The notes beneath the pieces are model-generated. The model made no database searches. It worked only from the letters and a program-made list of their open reading frames with translations, and was not told the DNA's origin. A DNA stretch of 64,000 nt from Marinifilum fragile JCM 15579 (GTDB lineage: Bacteria; Bacteroidota; Bacteroidia; Bacteroidales; Marinifilaceae): positions 93,784 to 157,783 of the forward strand of contig NZ_BAZX01000007.1 in NCBI RefSeq assembly GCF_001310955.1, written 5' to 3'. The number at the start of each line of letters is the position of its first letter. Position 1 is the first letter of the stretch. Positions 44,300 to 54,221 of this stretch are shown one piece after another. Position numbers and translations under genes: made by a program.

Positions 44300-47200
44300 T
44301 CAATTTGTAAAATACTTTAATTCTAGATAATTTTTATTGTAATTGAACAAGACATCGCAATAGCCCGATTCAATTTTTAATGCTGATTCTAAACTATTTG
44401 CAAAGTTGAAAAAATCAATTTCTCTTAATTCATAAGCTTTTAAAGCTGTGCGTTTTATCTCAGAGGCAAGGGGCAATTCATTTTTTTCGTATCGTTCAAT
44501 CAGGTTTTTACTTTGAACTAATAAAGCATTTAATTCATAAAACTTTGCTTTTACTTGTTTAGTAATACTGATTTTTTTATTCTGTTCAGCTTCAAGGTTT
44601 ATTTTTGCCGACTGCAACATGCTTTTTTGACTTCCATAAAACACAGGTATTGCAATTCCTACTTCAAACCCGTGGTAAGTCTTAGCTTGGTCGTAAGAAT
44701 TCGACCCCAGAAAATAATTGAATTTAAGATTAGGTAATAATTTGTTTTTTTCAACCTTAACAAGCGAAGTTGCTTTTTCTGTTTGCAAGTTATAATAGTT
44801 GAAAATCTCAAGAGAATCAGCATTGAATGTACCGTAAGGGTGCAACTCACAGCATTTTGGCAAGATAAATTCATTGGGTGAATTCACAATGGTTTTCAGT
44901 TTCTGAAAAGTAATATCAAGTTGATTCTGAAACCTTTCAAGCACAACACCAATTTCATTTTGCTTCGATTTAATATTCAGGTATTCTAAATTGCTAACAT
45001 CTTTAAGATCAAGTTTTTTTTTGTATTGTAGCAATAACTTGCCGTAAATACTATCAAGTTCATTATAAATATCAATTTTCTTTGAAATTAGGGCATATTC
45101 AAAGTATCCCACAGACAGCATTTTTAAAAGTTTATTTTTTTCGAGAATGTATTGCGATTCGGCGATTAACTGTTCGGTTCGTTTTACTTTTTTTTCAGCA
45201 GAATAAAGTGTAGGGAATGCTAATTCTTGCTCAATACTCCATACTTTAAGTGGATGACCGTTTTCGGCAATGTTATTTTCGTCTGTTCCATAACTTATAA
45301 GGGTTTTGGGAATTGCATAAGCAGATTTTGTGAGCACTTTTGCTTGTTTTGCTTGCAGAGCAAAAGCTTTAACTTGTTCATTATTTTCTAAAGCAATTTG
45401 AGATAATTGCTCAAGATTCATAAGCTCTGGTGTTTGCCCAAATCCCGTAATAGAGGGTACAAATAGTAAAAATGTGATAATAGTTAAAGATTTTGATCTT
45501 ATAAATCGCAATGGGAAAAACTTAACACCGATAACATTATAAAATATCTCAAATAGCAAGGGCAATGCAATAAGCGTGAGCATGGTAGATGTTACCAATC
45601 CCCCAATTACCACAGTAGCCAATGGTCGTTGTACTTCGGCACCTGCACCTGTTGAAACTGCCATTGGCAGAAAACCCATTGCTGCAGCACCTGCGGTTAA
45701 TAATACTGGGCGTAACCTGTTTTTTGTACCTGTAATAATAAGTTCACGCATCGTTTTTACACCTTCATTTTGTAATTCTTTAAAATGTTCGATTAACACA
45801 ATTCCGTTTAACACAGCAATACCAAATAAAGCGATAAAACCAACCCCAGCCGATACGCTAAAGGGCATCCCCCGAATCCATAACAACACCACGCCACCTA
45901 CCGTTGCTAGTGGAATAGCAGTAAATATCATAATGGCATCTTTTAAGGATTGAAATGCAAAATGAAGGAAGATAAATATTAGTAACAAGGCTACAGGTAC
46001 GGCGATTACAAGTCGTTTGGAAGCATTTTTAAGATTCTCGAACTGACCTCCATATTCGATATAATTGCCCGGTGTTAATTTTAAATTGGCATTAATTTTT
46101 TGTTGAATTTCTTCTACCACCGATTGTAAATCACGATTTCTTACATTTACGCTTACCACAACTCTGCGCTGCGTATTGTCACGCGATATTTTAGCGGGTC
46201 CTTTGGTATATTTAATTTCGGCAAATTCCGAAAGAGGCACTTGAACTCCTAGTGGAGTTTCTACCATTAGGTTACGAATGTCGCTTATGTTCTTTCTGTT
46301 TTTATTTTGCAAGCGAACAACTAAGTCAAATCGTTTTTCACCTTCGAAAATCACACCCGCCGTTTTACCTCCAAAAGCTGCCGACAGATATGTGTTTAGT
46401 GTACTTACATCCATGTTGTATCGGGCAAGTTTTTGTCGGTTATAAGCAATTTTAATTTGCGGAAGTCCTGTTGTTTTTTCCAGGATTACATCACTGGCAC
46501 CTGGAATATCTTCAACAATGCTTTTAATTTCGTTTGCTTTTTGGTTGATATATTCAAGGTTTTCGCCATAAAGCTTAATGGCAATATCGGCACGCACCCC
46601 GGTAATCAGTTCGTTAAAGCGCATCTCAATAGGCTGAGTGAATTCATATTCAATACCTGGAATGATTTCCAAAGCCTCTTTAAATTCCCCAGCAAGTTGT
46701 TCCTTCGAACTTGCCTTTATCCATTGCTTCTTGGGTTTAAGTTTTATAATCATATCAATTTCTTCCATTGACATTGGATCGGTGGGAACTTCGGCAGCTC
46801 CAATTCGGCAAACAATTTGTTCTACTTCATCTGGAAATTGGTCAATCAGGATGTTTTCCATCCTTGTTGTCATATTTATGGTTTCGGAAAGCGATGTTCC
46901 GGTTTTTAAGGCTGGTTGTATCACAAAATCACCTTCGTCGAGCGTAGGGACAAACTCTCCACCAATTTTTGTAAACAGAATCCCTGTAATTATTAAAGAA
47001 ATCAATGCTACCCCAAGTACAATCCGTTTATGTCCACACGACCATTTAATGGTTGGATAATAGAGCTCGTAAATTTTGTCTAATAACCATTTAGACAAAT
47101 TATTTTTAGTCATGTCCTTGGGCTTTAGGAATAATGAACAAGCCACAGGCAACCATGTTAAACCCATAATCATGGCGCCGATAATGGCAAATGAGAATGC

Positions 47201-48649
47201 CAAAGCCATAGGTTGAAACATTTTTCCTTCAACCCCTTGTAAGGATAAAATTGGAATGAAAACAATAAGGATAATGATTTGACCGAAAATAGCGGATTTC
47301 ATCATTTTAGATGCACCTCTTATCGAAATTTCATCTACCATATGCTTTCGTTGATCATCGGGAGCGGTTCTTAATTTTTTGCTCATCAGGCTCATCCGCA
47401 ATACAATAAATTCGACAATAATTACCGCCCCGTCGATTATGATTCCAAAATCCAGCGCACCAAGACTCATTAGATTGGCATCGATACCAAAAACGTACAT
47501 CATTGAAATGGTAAAAAACAATGCCAAAGGAATCATGGAGGAAATTACCAATGCGGAGCGAATATTTCCTAACAGGAGCAGTACGGTGAGAAAGACTATA
47601 ATTGCACCCAGGACAAGGTTTTCGACAACCGTTTCTGATGTTTTGGCGATTAATTCGCCGCGTTCGAGTATTGGGTTTATAAAAACGCCTTCTGGCAGGT
47701 TATTCTGAATTTCATTAACGCGTTCTTTTACAGCCTTTATTACTTCTTTAGAGTTGGCATCTCTAAGCATCATTACCTGACCAAGAATTGTTTCGCCTTT
47801 TCCGTTGGCTGTTATTGCTCCAAAACGGTTGGCATGACCAAATTGAACTGTAGCAACATCGCGGATGTAAACAGGAACACCATCATTGGTTTTAATCACA
47901 ATGTTTTGGATATCTTCTATACTTTTGGCCAATCCATCGCCCCTGATAAAATAGCTTTGCTTGTTTTTTTCTATATAGGCTCCGCCACTAATATTGTTAT
48001 TATTCTCTAAAGCGTTATAAACTTCCATTAAGTTTACATTGGCACTTTTTAACCATGCCGGGTTAATTGAAATTTCGTATTGCTTTAGGTATCCGCCCCA
48101 ACTATTGACTTCCACAACGCCATTGATTCCCGATAGCCTGCGTTTTACAATCCAGTCTTGAATGGTTCGAAGTTCCATAGGGCTGTAATTGTCTTCATAA
48201 CCTGGTTTTACGTCTAAAATATATTGGTATATTTCTCCAAGTCCAGTTGAAATTGGCCCCATTTCAGGAGTGCCATAGTTTTCGGGTATTTGCCCGGCAG
48301 CACTTTTAATTTTTTCAGCAATTAATTGTCTGGGAAGGTAAGTTCCCATGCTTTCATCAAAAACCACAGTTACCATCGAAATTCCGAATTTCGAGATAGA
48401 ACGTATTTCCAATACGCCAGGAAGGTTTGCCATTTCCATTTCAATCGGAGCGGTTATAAATTGCTCAATTTCCTGTGTGGATAGGTTACCCGATGTGGTG
48501 ATAACCTGAACTTGGTTATTTGTAACATCCGGGACAGAGCCAACTGAGATATGATAAATTGAAAATAAGCCAAATCCCGTCAGGGTTAATGTAAACAATA
48601 TTACAATTAACTTATTTCTGATACTAAAATTGATAATTTTTTCGAGCAT
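44300..48649 (-). CDS. CzcA/CusA-type heavy-metal RND pump fused to a TolC-like outer-membrane channel
   Basis: A 1449-residue fusion. Residues 1-1045 are an HME-RND pump with 12 helices. The transmembrane proton-relay motif LDFGIIIDGAVIIVE (about 399-413, two Asp and one Glu) matches the Zn/Co/Cd group (CzcA) better than the Cu/Ag group. IGAAEVPTDPMSMEE is also HME-typical. After a hydrophobic, signal-like stretch at about 1054-1071 (ending ITGFGQ), residues 1073-1449 form an outer-membrane efflux protein with coiled-coil helices. Joining both membranes' parts implies processing at the FGQ site or a special topology. Similar ~1440-residue fusions are known in Bacteroidota. Confidence 0.92.
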   Translation of the reverse strand: MLEKIINFSIRNKLIVILFTLTLTGFGLFSIYHISVGSVPDVTNNQVQVITTSGNLSTQEIEQFITAPIEMEMANLPGVLEIRSISKFGISMVTVVFDESMGTYLPRQLIAEKIKSAAGQIPENYGTPEMGPISTGLGEIYQYILDVKPGYEDNYSPMELRTIQDWIVKRRLSGINGVVEVNSWGGYLKQYEISINPAWLKSANVNLMEVYNALENNNNISGGAYIEKNKQSYFIRGDGLAKSIEDIQNIVIKTNDGVPVYIRDVATVQFGHANRFGAITANGKGETILGQVMMLRDANSKEVIKAVKERVNEIQNNLPEGVFINPILERGELIAKTSETVVENLVLGAIIVFLTVLLLLGNIRSALVISSMIPLALFFTISMMYVFGIDANLMSLGALDFGIIIDGAVIIVEFIVLRMSLMSKKLRTAPDDQRKHMVDEISIRGASKMMKSAIFGQIIILIVFIPILSLQGVEGKMFQPMALAFSFAIIGAMIMGLTWLPVACSLFLKPKDMTKNNLSKWLLDKIYELYYPTIKWSCGHKRIVLGVALISLIITGILFTKIGGEFVPTLDEGDFVIQPALKTGTSLSETINMTTRMENILIDQFPDEVEQIVCRIGAAEVPTDPMSMEEIDMIIKLKPKKQWIKASSKEQLAGEFKEALEIIPGIEYEFTQPIEMRFNELITGVRADIAIKLYGENLEYINQKANEIKSIVEDIPGASDVILEKTTGLPQIKIAYNRQKLARYNMDVSTLNTYLSAAFGGKTAGVIFEGEKRFDLVVRLQNKNRKNISDIRNLMVETPLGVQVPLSEFAEIKYTKGPAKISRDNTQRRVVVSVNVRNRDLQSVVEEIQQKINANLKLTPGNYIEYGGQFENLKNASKRLVIAVPVALLLIFIFLHFAFQSLKDAIMIFTAIPLATVGGVVLLWIRGMPFSVSAGVGFIALFGIAVLNGIVLIEHFKELQNEGVKTMRELIITGTKNRLRPVLLTAGAAAMGFLPMAVSTGAGAEVQRPLATVVIGGLVTSTMLTLIALPLLFEIFYNVIGVKFFPLRFIRSKSLTIITFLLFVPSITGFGQTPELMNLEQLSQIALENNEQVKAFALQAKQAKVLTKSAYAIPKTLISYGTDENNIAENGHPLKVWSIEQELAFPTLYSAEKKVKRTEQLIAESQYILEKNKLLKMLSVGYFEYALISKKIDIYNELDSIYGKLLLQYKKKLDLKDVSNLEYLNIKSKQNEIGVVLERFQNQLDITFQKLKTIVNSPNEFILPKCCELHPYGTFNADSLEIFNYYNLQTEKATSLVKVEKNKLLPNLKFNYFLGSNSYDQAKTYHGFEVGIAIPVFYGSQKSMLQSAKINLEAEQNKKISITKQVKAKFYELNALLVQSKNLIERYEKNELPLASEIKRTALKAYELREIDFFNFANSLESALKIESGYCDVLFNYNKNYLELKYFTN

Positions 48650-49001
48650 CTCTAAAATAAATTTTTATAATAAAATGTATCAATCCGATAATCAATGGGT
48701 TGTACTATCATGCTTGGCCTAACAGTACGGCGGTATGTCTCGTCATCAGCTTAAGAGATATAACAGCCTGTTATCATCTGTTGGGCTTTGAATACCACTA
48801 AGATAATTTATTTTAGTCTATTGTAAAATAAATTATGCTTTTAAAATTATATTTTCAATTATAGGACTTTTTCCTTCTTGATAAGTTTGGAGTGGGAGAC
48901 ATATTGCTAACAATATCTATTTTAAAGGTGAGTATCGCATATGTGGTTCTTCTTACTCGGGGAATGAAGAATGCAGAAATACTATATAAAGGTATAATAG
49001 G
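48650..49001. other. Intergenic region upstream of the efflux operon
   Basis: Should hold the promoter of the pump operon. It also contains GCCTAACAG (48717-48725) and CTGTTGGGC (48778-48786), which can pair and resemble the outer boxes of an integron attC site. No gene seen. Confidence 0.35.
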
Positions 49002-49029
49002 AAAGAGACGCCTTACATAGTGTCTCTTT
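49002..49029 (-). terminator. Hairpin downstream of the SnoaL-like gene
   Basis: AAAGAGAC and GTCTCTTT form a perfect 8-bp stem with a 12-nt loop; the T run on the reverse strand is weak. Confidence 0.5.
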
Positions 49030-49036
49030 AGTTATT

Positions 49037-49165
49037 TTAAATTTCTTCGGCCGAATCAATCTTCTCATTCTCCAGAATATTCTTTAAGAAATCAAATTTT
49101 CTTGGTGATACTGGAATTGGATCGGGATAACAGTTCAATGTTACCGTCCTTAATATTTTTCCTTT
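49037..49165 (-). pseudogene. Possible remnant of a gene C-terminus
   Basis: Reading leftward from the SnoaL gene end, another frame gives about 43 codons of coding-like sequence, ILRTVTLNCYPDPIPVSPRK followed by FDFLKNILENEKIDSAEEI, then a stop. It has no start codon and no recognised family. It may be a degraded gene tail left by rearrangement, or chance. Confidence 0.25.
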
Positions 49166-49598
49166 ATATAACCCCTAATTGTTTCATAACTGTTTTTCTG
49201 TCGAAAATCTGAGTATGACCATTTATCAAATTGTCTTTGAAATGATAAATGGTAATTCCCTTTATATTAATGGCTTTTTTAGTTGGGGGGTATTCCCCAA
49301 TTTGTCCAAGATTTGTTCCTGTTAAAATCCAAGTGACCGCCATACAACTTTCTTCTTCAATTGCAAAAGTTATTTCAAAATTCATATCAGGAAATGGCTC
49401 GAATGAACCTAATTCCATACGATTCTTAAATTCGGAATGGGATAATGTTTTCCCTTCCCAAGGATCGCCTGGGTCGAGATGGATTGTATATTCATTATGG
49501 ACATATTGCTCAATTTTTTCAAGTTTCTTTTTATTCCAAACTTCATCCATAAATTCTCGAAGGAAAGATTCTTTGTTCATCTTATTTTGTTTTTTCAA
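49164..49598 (-). CDS. SnoaL-like ester cyclase family protein
   Basis: A 144-residue single-domain NTF2-like protein of the SnoaL-like polyketide cyclase/ester cyclase type. HNEYTIHLDPGDPWEG, FPDMNFEITFAIEEE, VTWILTGTNLG and KGITIYHFKDNLINGHTQIFDR follow the family order. Many such genes lie in accessory regions of Bacteroidota; substrates are rarely known. The start may be the second Met (MNKES, residue 7). No operon partner is evident. Confidence 0.85.
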   Translation of the reverse strand: MKKQNKMNKESFLREFMDEVWNKKKLEKIEQYVHNEYTIHLDPGDPWEGKTLSHSEFKNRMELGSFEPFPDMNFEITFAIEEESCMAVTWILTGTNLGQIGEYPPTKKAINIKGITIYHFKDNLINGHTQIFDRKTVMKQLGVI

Positions 49599-49710
49599 GT
49601 TTGTGTGGTAATGATTTTCCGTATAAGAGGAGTAACAAGCGAGGTGGGAACCTACTATTCATTATACACATTGCTAGTATCAGTTTAATTTTTCAATATC
49701 CAATGTCGAT

Positions 49711-50136
49711 TTATTGTTCTGATTTCTCAGCAAATCCAAGTATGTAGCCATTGGGATCTTTCACGTAAAATTCTTTCATACCATACCATGCTAGTTTTGG
49801 TTCGGTTATTTCTGAAACTTTATCCTTTATTTCATCATAGAAATTGTCCAAACCATCTATTTCCATATAGAATGAAACGGAGGCTCCCAAAGAAATATCT
49901 TTTGCCATTTTCACATCACTCTTAAAACTATCGCTTCGCTGAAACATCATTTCTACCTTGTCTTTCGACACCAAAGCGTAAACATACTCTTTGTTGTCTG
50001 CGACAAATTGTTCAATTGCATCTTGGGTTTCGGGAACTGCCATAATAAGAGAAAACCCTAGTACGGATTGGTAGAAGTTTACAGTTTCCTTAATGTCTTT
50101 TACTTGAAAATTTGGTGTTAACTTGTTTGCTTTCAT
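49711..50136 (-). CDS. VOC (glyoxalase/bleomycin-resistance) family protein
   Basis: A 141-residue protein with two beta-alpha-beta-beta-beta modules: LTPNFQVKDIKETVNFYQSVLGF at the start and EFYVKDPNGYILGFAE at the end, where the Glu/His-type metal ligands of the family lie. Resembles the bleomycin-resistance and PhnB-like group. The start was set at 50136; the frame runs on to 50166 but overlaps the AraC gene end region. It lies 32 bp downstream of an AraC-type gene on the same strand. Confidence 0.87.
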   Translation of the reverse strand: MKANKLTPNFQVKDIKETVNFYQSVLGFSLIMAVPETQDAIEQFVADNKEYVYALVSKDKVEMMFQRSDSFKSDVKMAKDISLGASVSFYMEIDGLDNFYDEIKDKVSEITEPKLAWYGMKEFYVKDPNGYILGFAEKSEQ

Positions 50137-50168
50137 TTTTAATCTTTTTGTTAGTTGTAAAAGCAAAA

Positions 50169-50915
50169 CTATGAAGTCATAAGGGTTGATAATTGTAAAA
50201 ATCGGTCGTTTTCATTTTTATACAGTTCTTTGGGAGTTGTACCCGTATACTTTTTTATTTCTTTAATAAAATGTGCTTGGTCGAAATAATCTTGTTGCGG
50301 GAATAATTTTCCGTTTGCAATTTGGCGGTAAGTAGAATTACACTTCAAAATATTTGAAAATGTCTTTAACGAGAAACCAAATTTTGCATTGAAATATCGG
50401 TTAATCTGACGACTGCTCCATAAAGTTTTTTCTGCCAATTCATTTACTTTTAGGTTCCCTTTGTTTTCATATAGCAGTTCGAATAATTTGAACTTTCTGC
50501 TATCAATTTCTTTCAGTTTTTTTAAGCCGTAATTAATTTTTTTTAAAAGGTAATCAGTGAGAAGGTCAAAGTCGTTAAATGGAAAATTTTTCAGCGCAAA
50601 AAAATCTATCGAAAAATTGGTTGTTGTATTCAAAATATTTTTCATTGACTGCTTGAAAATATACTCTGCTGCAATTAGTTTAAATCGAATTCCAATCAGT
50701 TTTGTATCCTTATCAATTTGTACTTTAATTGGCTTTGTCCACACGCCGGTCAAAGAAATATTTGAAAGCTCATTGTTTCTAATTTCAAAGATCAAATCAA
50801 AATGACCATCTGGTAAGATGGTATAATTAACATCCTTTGTAGGGGTTTCAAATTCCCAAAAACAACGAATGAAGTTGGATAGAAATCCGTCTATCTTATT
50901 TTCTCTATATTCCAT
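50169..50915 (-). CDS. AraC-family transcriptional regulator
   Basis: A 248-residue regulator. The N-terminal part (DUF6597-like, with FWEFETPTKDVNYTILPDGHFDLIFE) senses an unknown ligand. The C-terminal HTH_18 domain has LKVNELAEKTLWSSRQINRYFNAKFG and YFDQAHFIKEIKKYTGTTPKELY. The start at 50915 (MEYREN) is preferred, because the upstream 22 codons include the CCGATAGCCATCGG palindrome. It probably controls the VOC gene that follows it. Confidence 0.87.
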   Translation of the reverse strand: MEYRENKIDGFLSNFIRCFWEFETPTKDVNYTILPDGHFDLIFEIRNNELSNISLTGVWTKPIKVQIDKDTKLIGIRFKLIAAEYIFKQSMKNILNTTTNFSIDFFALKNFPFNDFDLLTDYLLKKINYGLKKLKEIDSRKFKLFELLYENKGNLKVNELAEKTLWSSRQINRYFNAKFGFSLKTFSNILKCNSTYRQIANGKLFPQQDYFDQAHFIKEIKKYTGTTPKELYKNENDRFLQLSTLMTS

Positions 50916-50967
50916 TATTATGGCTTTTTTCAAATGGTGTACAAGGTTTCGCGGGTATGGCATCGTG

Positions 50968-50988
50968 TTTCCGATAGCCATCGGGAAA
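50968..50988. repeat. CCGATAGC-type palindromic element
   Basis: TTTCCGATAGCCATCGGGAAA is a nearly perfect hairpin upstream of the AraC gene. A related GATAGCTATC lies at 1451-1460. Confidence 0.4.
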
Positions 50989-51172
50989 AACTAGCGCCTT
51001 ATCAACTTACACTAAAGATCGTTGATTAAACTTACATATTATTTAATGATTTTGATTGTTATTATTAAAAAAAGACAAAATGATTTGGGAGAGGAGAGTA
51101 TTGGGATTGCCTAGGGAAAATTGTATGAGTAATGGCAGATTGAGAGGTAGTTTCCTGTCAAACGGGCATAAG

Positions 51173-51799
51173 TTAATCTTGTTGTTTTAAAAGTTTTTTG
51201 TTTTTTCTCGAGTCAGCATTTTTATCAACTATAGCAATCATATCAATAACCAATTCATCTGGTATTGATTCAGATGTTACCTCTTCGTAATTATCCTGTT
51301 CTTGTGCTGAGCCTGAAAGTGAATTGGTACTCAGGCGTAACGCATAATTTGTATTGCGGGGATATACATATAACCCATAATCAAAGAAATAATTGACTTT
51401 AAGTTTCTTGTATTTTTCTTTTACATCTTTAATAGTACAGCCAATTTTTAAACCCTTATTCGATGTATATGACTCGCAATAAAGTTCGATGCAATTAATT
51501 GTATTTAATGTTACTGATCGTGTAAACTTAAATACTACTTTGTTGTTATGGTCTTTTGCAACATATATTTGTTCGTATTTACCATTGTTAAAAAACCCAA
51601 CAGGGATACTATCGACTTCTATAATAAAATAGCTCTTTAAGTTGATAATTGTAGTTTCTAAATCGTCACCTAATCGTACAAATCCGACTCCTTTTTTCGA
51701 AAATGTTTTCTCCCACCTGTCATTATTCTGCTGTCCAAAAGCATAATAGGATATAATACTGAAAATTAAAGGTATAAGTATTCTATAAAAAAGATTCAT
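51173..51799 (-). CDS. Exported hypothetical protein
   Basis: A 208-residue protein with a signal peptide (MNLFYRILIPLIFSIISYYAFGQ). The mature part is mixed alpha/beta with GLKIGCTIKDVKEKYKKL, a pattern seen in several secreted Bacteroidota proteins of unknown role. I do not recognise the family. The gene is flanked by a direct repeat TTTCCTGTCnAAC (51151-51163 and 51848-51860), which could mark it as a mobile unit. Confidence 0.65.
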   Translation of the reverse strand: MNLFYRILIPLIFSIISYYAFGQQNNDRWEKTFSKKGVGFVRLGDDLETTIINLKSYFIIEVDSIPVGFFNNGKYEQIYVAKDHNNKVVFKFTRSVTLNTINCIELYCESYTSNKGLKIGCTIKDVKEKYKKLKVNYFFDYGLYVYPRNTNYALRLSTNSLSGSAQEQDNYEEVTSESIPDELVIDMIAIVDKNADSRKNKKLLKQQD

Positions 51800-52051
51800 G
51801 AAGTTTTAGTGTTAATTGATGTAATTGGAGAATTAATTCCAGCTTATTTTCCTGTCTAACCGTCATGCCGTTTGGCACGCCTTAATATTAATCACTTTTT
51901 TTGTTATTAATTATTCGCACCGTTGGCTGATGCACTTTTGATCATGAAGATTTAGAGTAAACCCTGTGGCAGATTAAATGCTACAAGCGTTGAAGTTTAG
52001 CTCCATTTCTAACTTTACTAATACAAAATGTAGTGTGTTCATTTTTTATTT

Positions 52052-52939
52052 TCACAAGCTTGCATTAGCCCTGTCAAAGCCAACAGTTTCTCTGTAAAGT
52101 TGTGGTGCAACTTCTGAATGTTTTTTGAAAAATCGGCTAAAATAATATTCATCATTATATCCTAATTCAAAAGCAATTTCCTTTATCGTTTTATTAGTTA
52201 AATATAATTCTCGCTTAGCCTCGATAATTATTCGTTCCGTAATTAAATTGGTCAGGGTTTTGTTTAAATGAGTTTTAGTTAGTTTCGTTAAGGCTTTAGG
52301 TGTTATTGATAATATATCGGCATAATCACGTGCAGAATGCTTAGTTTTATAATGTAGCTCGATAGCGTTTTTTAGGTTTTGTAAAATGAAAGGTTTTTCC
52401 TTTTCTGCATCTACCTCATGTATTTTTGCATGCTGTTCGATTTTAAGTCTCGATGCAGTAATCAAGAATATTTTTAAATAGGAAATCAATAGTTCATATT
52501 GTGCCAATGCAGGATTTTGCATTTCGGTCTTCAATTGCTCTATTACAGTTTCAAAGTTTATTCTTGTCTTCTCATCAATTTGAATTAAAGGAGGATTGTA
52601 AATATTATTAAACAATACACCATTACAAGCTACTTCTTTGTGATGTTTGTGAATGCAGAAGAAATCCGGATGAAAATTGATAACCCAACCTTTGATTTCT
52701 CCATTTAGATTAAGCATAAAGGGTTGATAAGGTGAAAATGAAAATAGTACATCTTCCTTGAAGTTATACTCAGAGAAATCTGCTTTTACACTTCCTTTTC
52801 CTTTTGTTATCCAAACCATTGAGTAATAATTCAATCTTTGAATATGGTCAAAAGGGTTATTCTTTTCGAAATAGAATAATTTGAAAGCCAAACTTCCTGT
52901 TTGTGGATTAATAAGAGTGAAACTATTTTTTTGTATCAT
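52052..52939 (-). CDS. AraC-family transcriptional regulator (cupin-type sensor)
   Basis: A 295-residue regulator with an N-terminal cupin-like domain (DHIQRLNYYSMVWITKGKG and FSFSPYQPFML) and a C-terminal AraC HTH pair (ARDYADILSITPKALTKL and IKEIAFELGYNDEYYFSRFF). It is transcribed from the same direction as, and 10 bp downstream of, the DUF1348 gene, forming a three-gene unit with the AhpD-like protein. Confidence 0.9.
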   Translation of the reverse strand: MIQKNSFTLINPQTGSLAFKLFYFEKNNPFDHIQRLNYYSMVWITKGKGSVKADFSEYNFKEDVLFSFSPYQPFMLNLNGEIKGWVINFHPDFFCIHKHHKEVACNGVLFNNIYNPPLIQIDEKTRINFETVIEQLKTEMQNPALAQYELLISYLKIFLITASRLKIEQHAKIHEVDAEKEKPFILQNLKNAIELHYKTKHSARDYADILSITPKALTKLTKTHLNKTLTNLITERIIIEAKRELYLTNKTIKEIAFELGYNDEYYFSRFFKKHSEVAPQLYRETVGFDRANASL

Positions 52940-52949
52940 AAGTCCAAAG

Positions 52950-53372
52950 TTACATTAACTTTCTATCACTTTCCTCAATCTTCATATCATTGATACTTGC
53001 AAAACGTTTTTGCATCAATCCATTTTCATCAAATTCCCAAAGCTCATTTCCATAGGCTCTGTACCATTGGTTGTTTTCATCTTGAAATTCATATTCAAAT
53101 CTTACAGCCATTCTGTTTCCACGAAATCCCCAAAGTTCTTTTTTTAATCTATAATTCCTTTCTTTTTTCCATTTGTCAGTCAGAAATTTGACAATCTCCT
53201 CTCGTCCATTGATAAATTGAGTCCGGTTTCGCCATTCGGAATCTATGGTATAAGCTTTTGATACGATCACAGGATCTTTGCTATTCCATGCATCTTCTGC
53301 TTTTTTCACTTTTTCAAGAGCGGTTTCCAATGTAAAAGGGGGGAGTGGATATCTTTTTTCTTCTATATTCAT
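52950..53372 (-). CDS. DUF1348 family (NTF2-like) protein
   Basis: A 140-residue protein beginning [21 protein letters not shown], with [21 protein letters not shown] and [20 protein letters not shown], all diagnostic of DUF1348. It is a small cytosolic NTF2-fold protein of unknown activity. The start at 53372 (MNIEEKRYP) is preferred over 53405. It lies between the AhpD-like and AraC genes. Confidence 0.87.
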   Translation of the reverse strand: MNIEEKRYPLPPFTLETALEKVKKAEDAWNSKDPVIVSKAYTIDSEWRNRTQFINGREEIVKFLTDKWKKERNYRLKKELWGFRGNRMAVRFEYEFQDENNQWYRAYGNELWEFDENGLMQKRFASINDMKIEESDRKLM

Positions 53373-53437
53373 TGTTCTGTTTTTTATAGAGAAGGAGAAA
53401 TACATTAATTACGATTTCTCCTTCTTTTGTTGATAAA

Positions 53438-53983
53438 TTATAAGGCTGGTGCAATGGGAAAATCTACAGGAACTTTAGTAAGATTGTGTAAATAGTTCAT
53501 CGCAGTTTTATCGCTAATTTGAAGAATAAGATCAACCAAATTTTCTTTGGTATAACCTTGATTAAAAAAGTCTTCAACATTTCCAGTACTGGCATTACCT
53601 CTATTTTTGGTAAGTTCTGCCGCCAATTTTACCAGAGCGTTTAATTTAGCATTCTCACTTTTCCCTTTTCTGATATCCAACAATTGGGCATCGTCAAACC
53701 CATTCATTTTACCGAGGACCAAATGCGCGCTTTGACAATAAATACAACCATTTACTTGACTTACAATTAAATTAACTGCTTCTTTCTCTTTGTTGGATAA
53801 GGATGTTTTAGAATTTTGGAAATCCAAATATCGTTTTAAGCCATGGTCGGAATAGGCTAATGTTGCATAAAGATTTGGAACCATTCCCAAAGCTTTGTTT
53901 AAACCATCAAAGATCTCTTGGTTTGTAGAAGATACTTGCTCTCTTGTTGGAACTTTAAATTCTGTTTTAATTAAATTTTCCAT
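53438..53983 (-). CDS. Carboxymuconolactone decarboxylase/AhpD-like peroxidase
   Basis: A 181-residue alpha-helical protein with the AhpD-type active site C-x2-C-x3-H (CIYCQSAH, about residue 82) inside VNLIVSQVNGCIYCQSAH. Such proteins reduce peroxides or maintain thiol redox state. I set the start at 53983 (MENLIKTEF). It heads an operon with the DUF1348 protein and an AraC regulator, a set often seen together and probably induced by oxidative or electrophile stress (inference). Confidence 0.88.
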   Translation of the reverse strand: MENLIKTEFKVPTREQVSSTNQEIFDGLNKALGMVPNLYATLAYSDHGLKRYLDFQNSKTSLSNKEKEAVNLIVSQVNGCIYCQSAHLVLGKMNGFDDAQLLDIRKGKSENAKLNALVKLAAELTKNRGNASTGNVEDFFNQGYTKENLVDLILQISDKTAMNYLHNLTKVPVDFPIAPAL

Positions 53984-54221
53984 TTTAAATTGCTTTAAAT
54001 ATTGTTTGTCAATATCGACAATACAAAGATTGGGAGTATTAAAGCTTTCGAAAATGGACAAATTTCGTCAATGGATGGACAGTTTTCTCAAATGGTCTTA
54101 AAATGAGAACGGCGATTCTAATTGTTCCAATCATTCTTTTTTCCTCACTCCATAAATATTAGTTTAAGTAGGGTGCAGTTATTTCATAAATCGTTTTGCT
54201 ATAGACGTATTAAAACATCAA

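Noticed and set aside
45576..47708. Several forward-strand open frames of 67-140 codons
   Set aside because: They are antisense shadows of the long RND pump gene, which has clear family motifs throughout.
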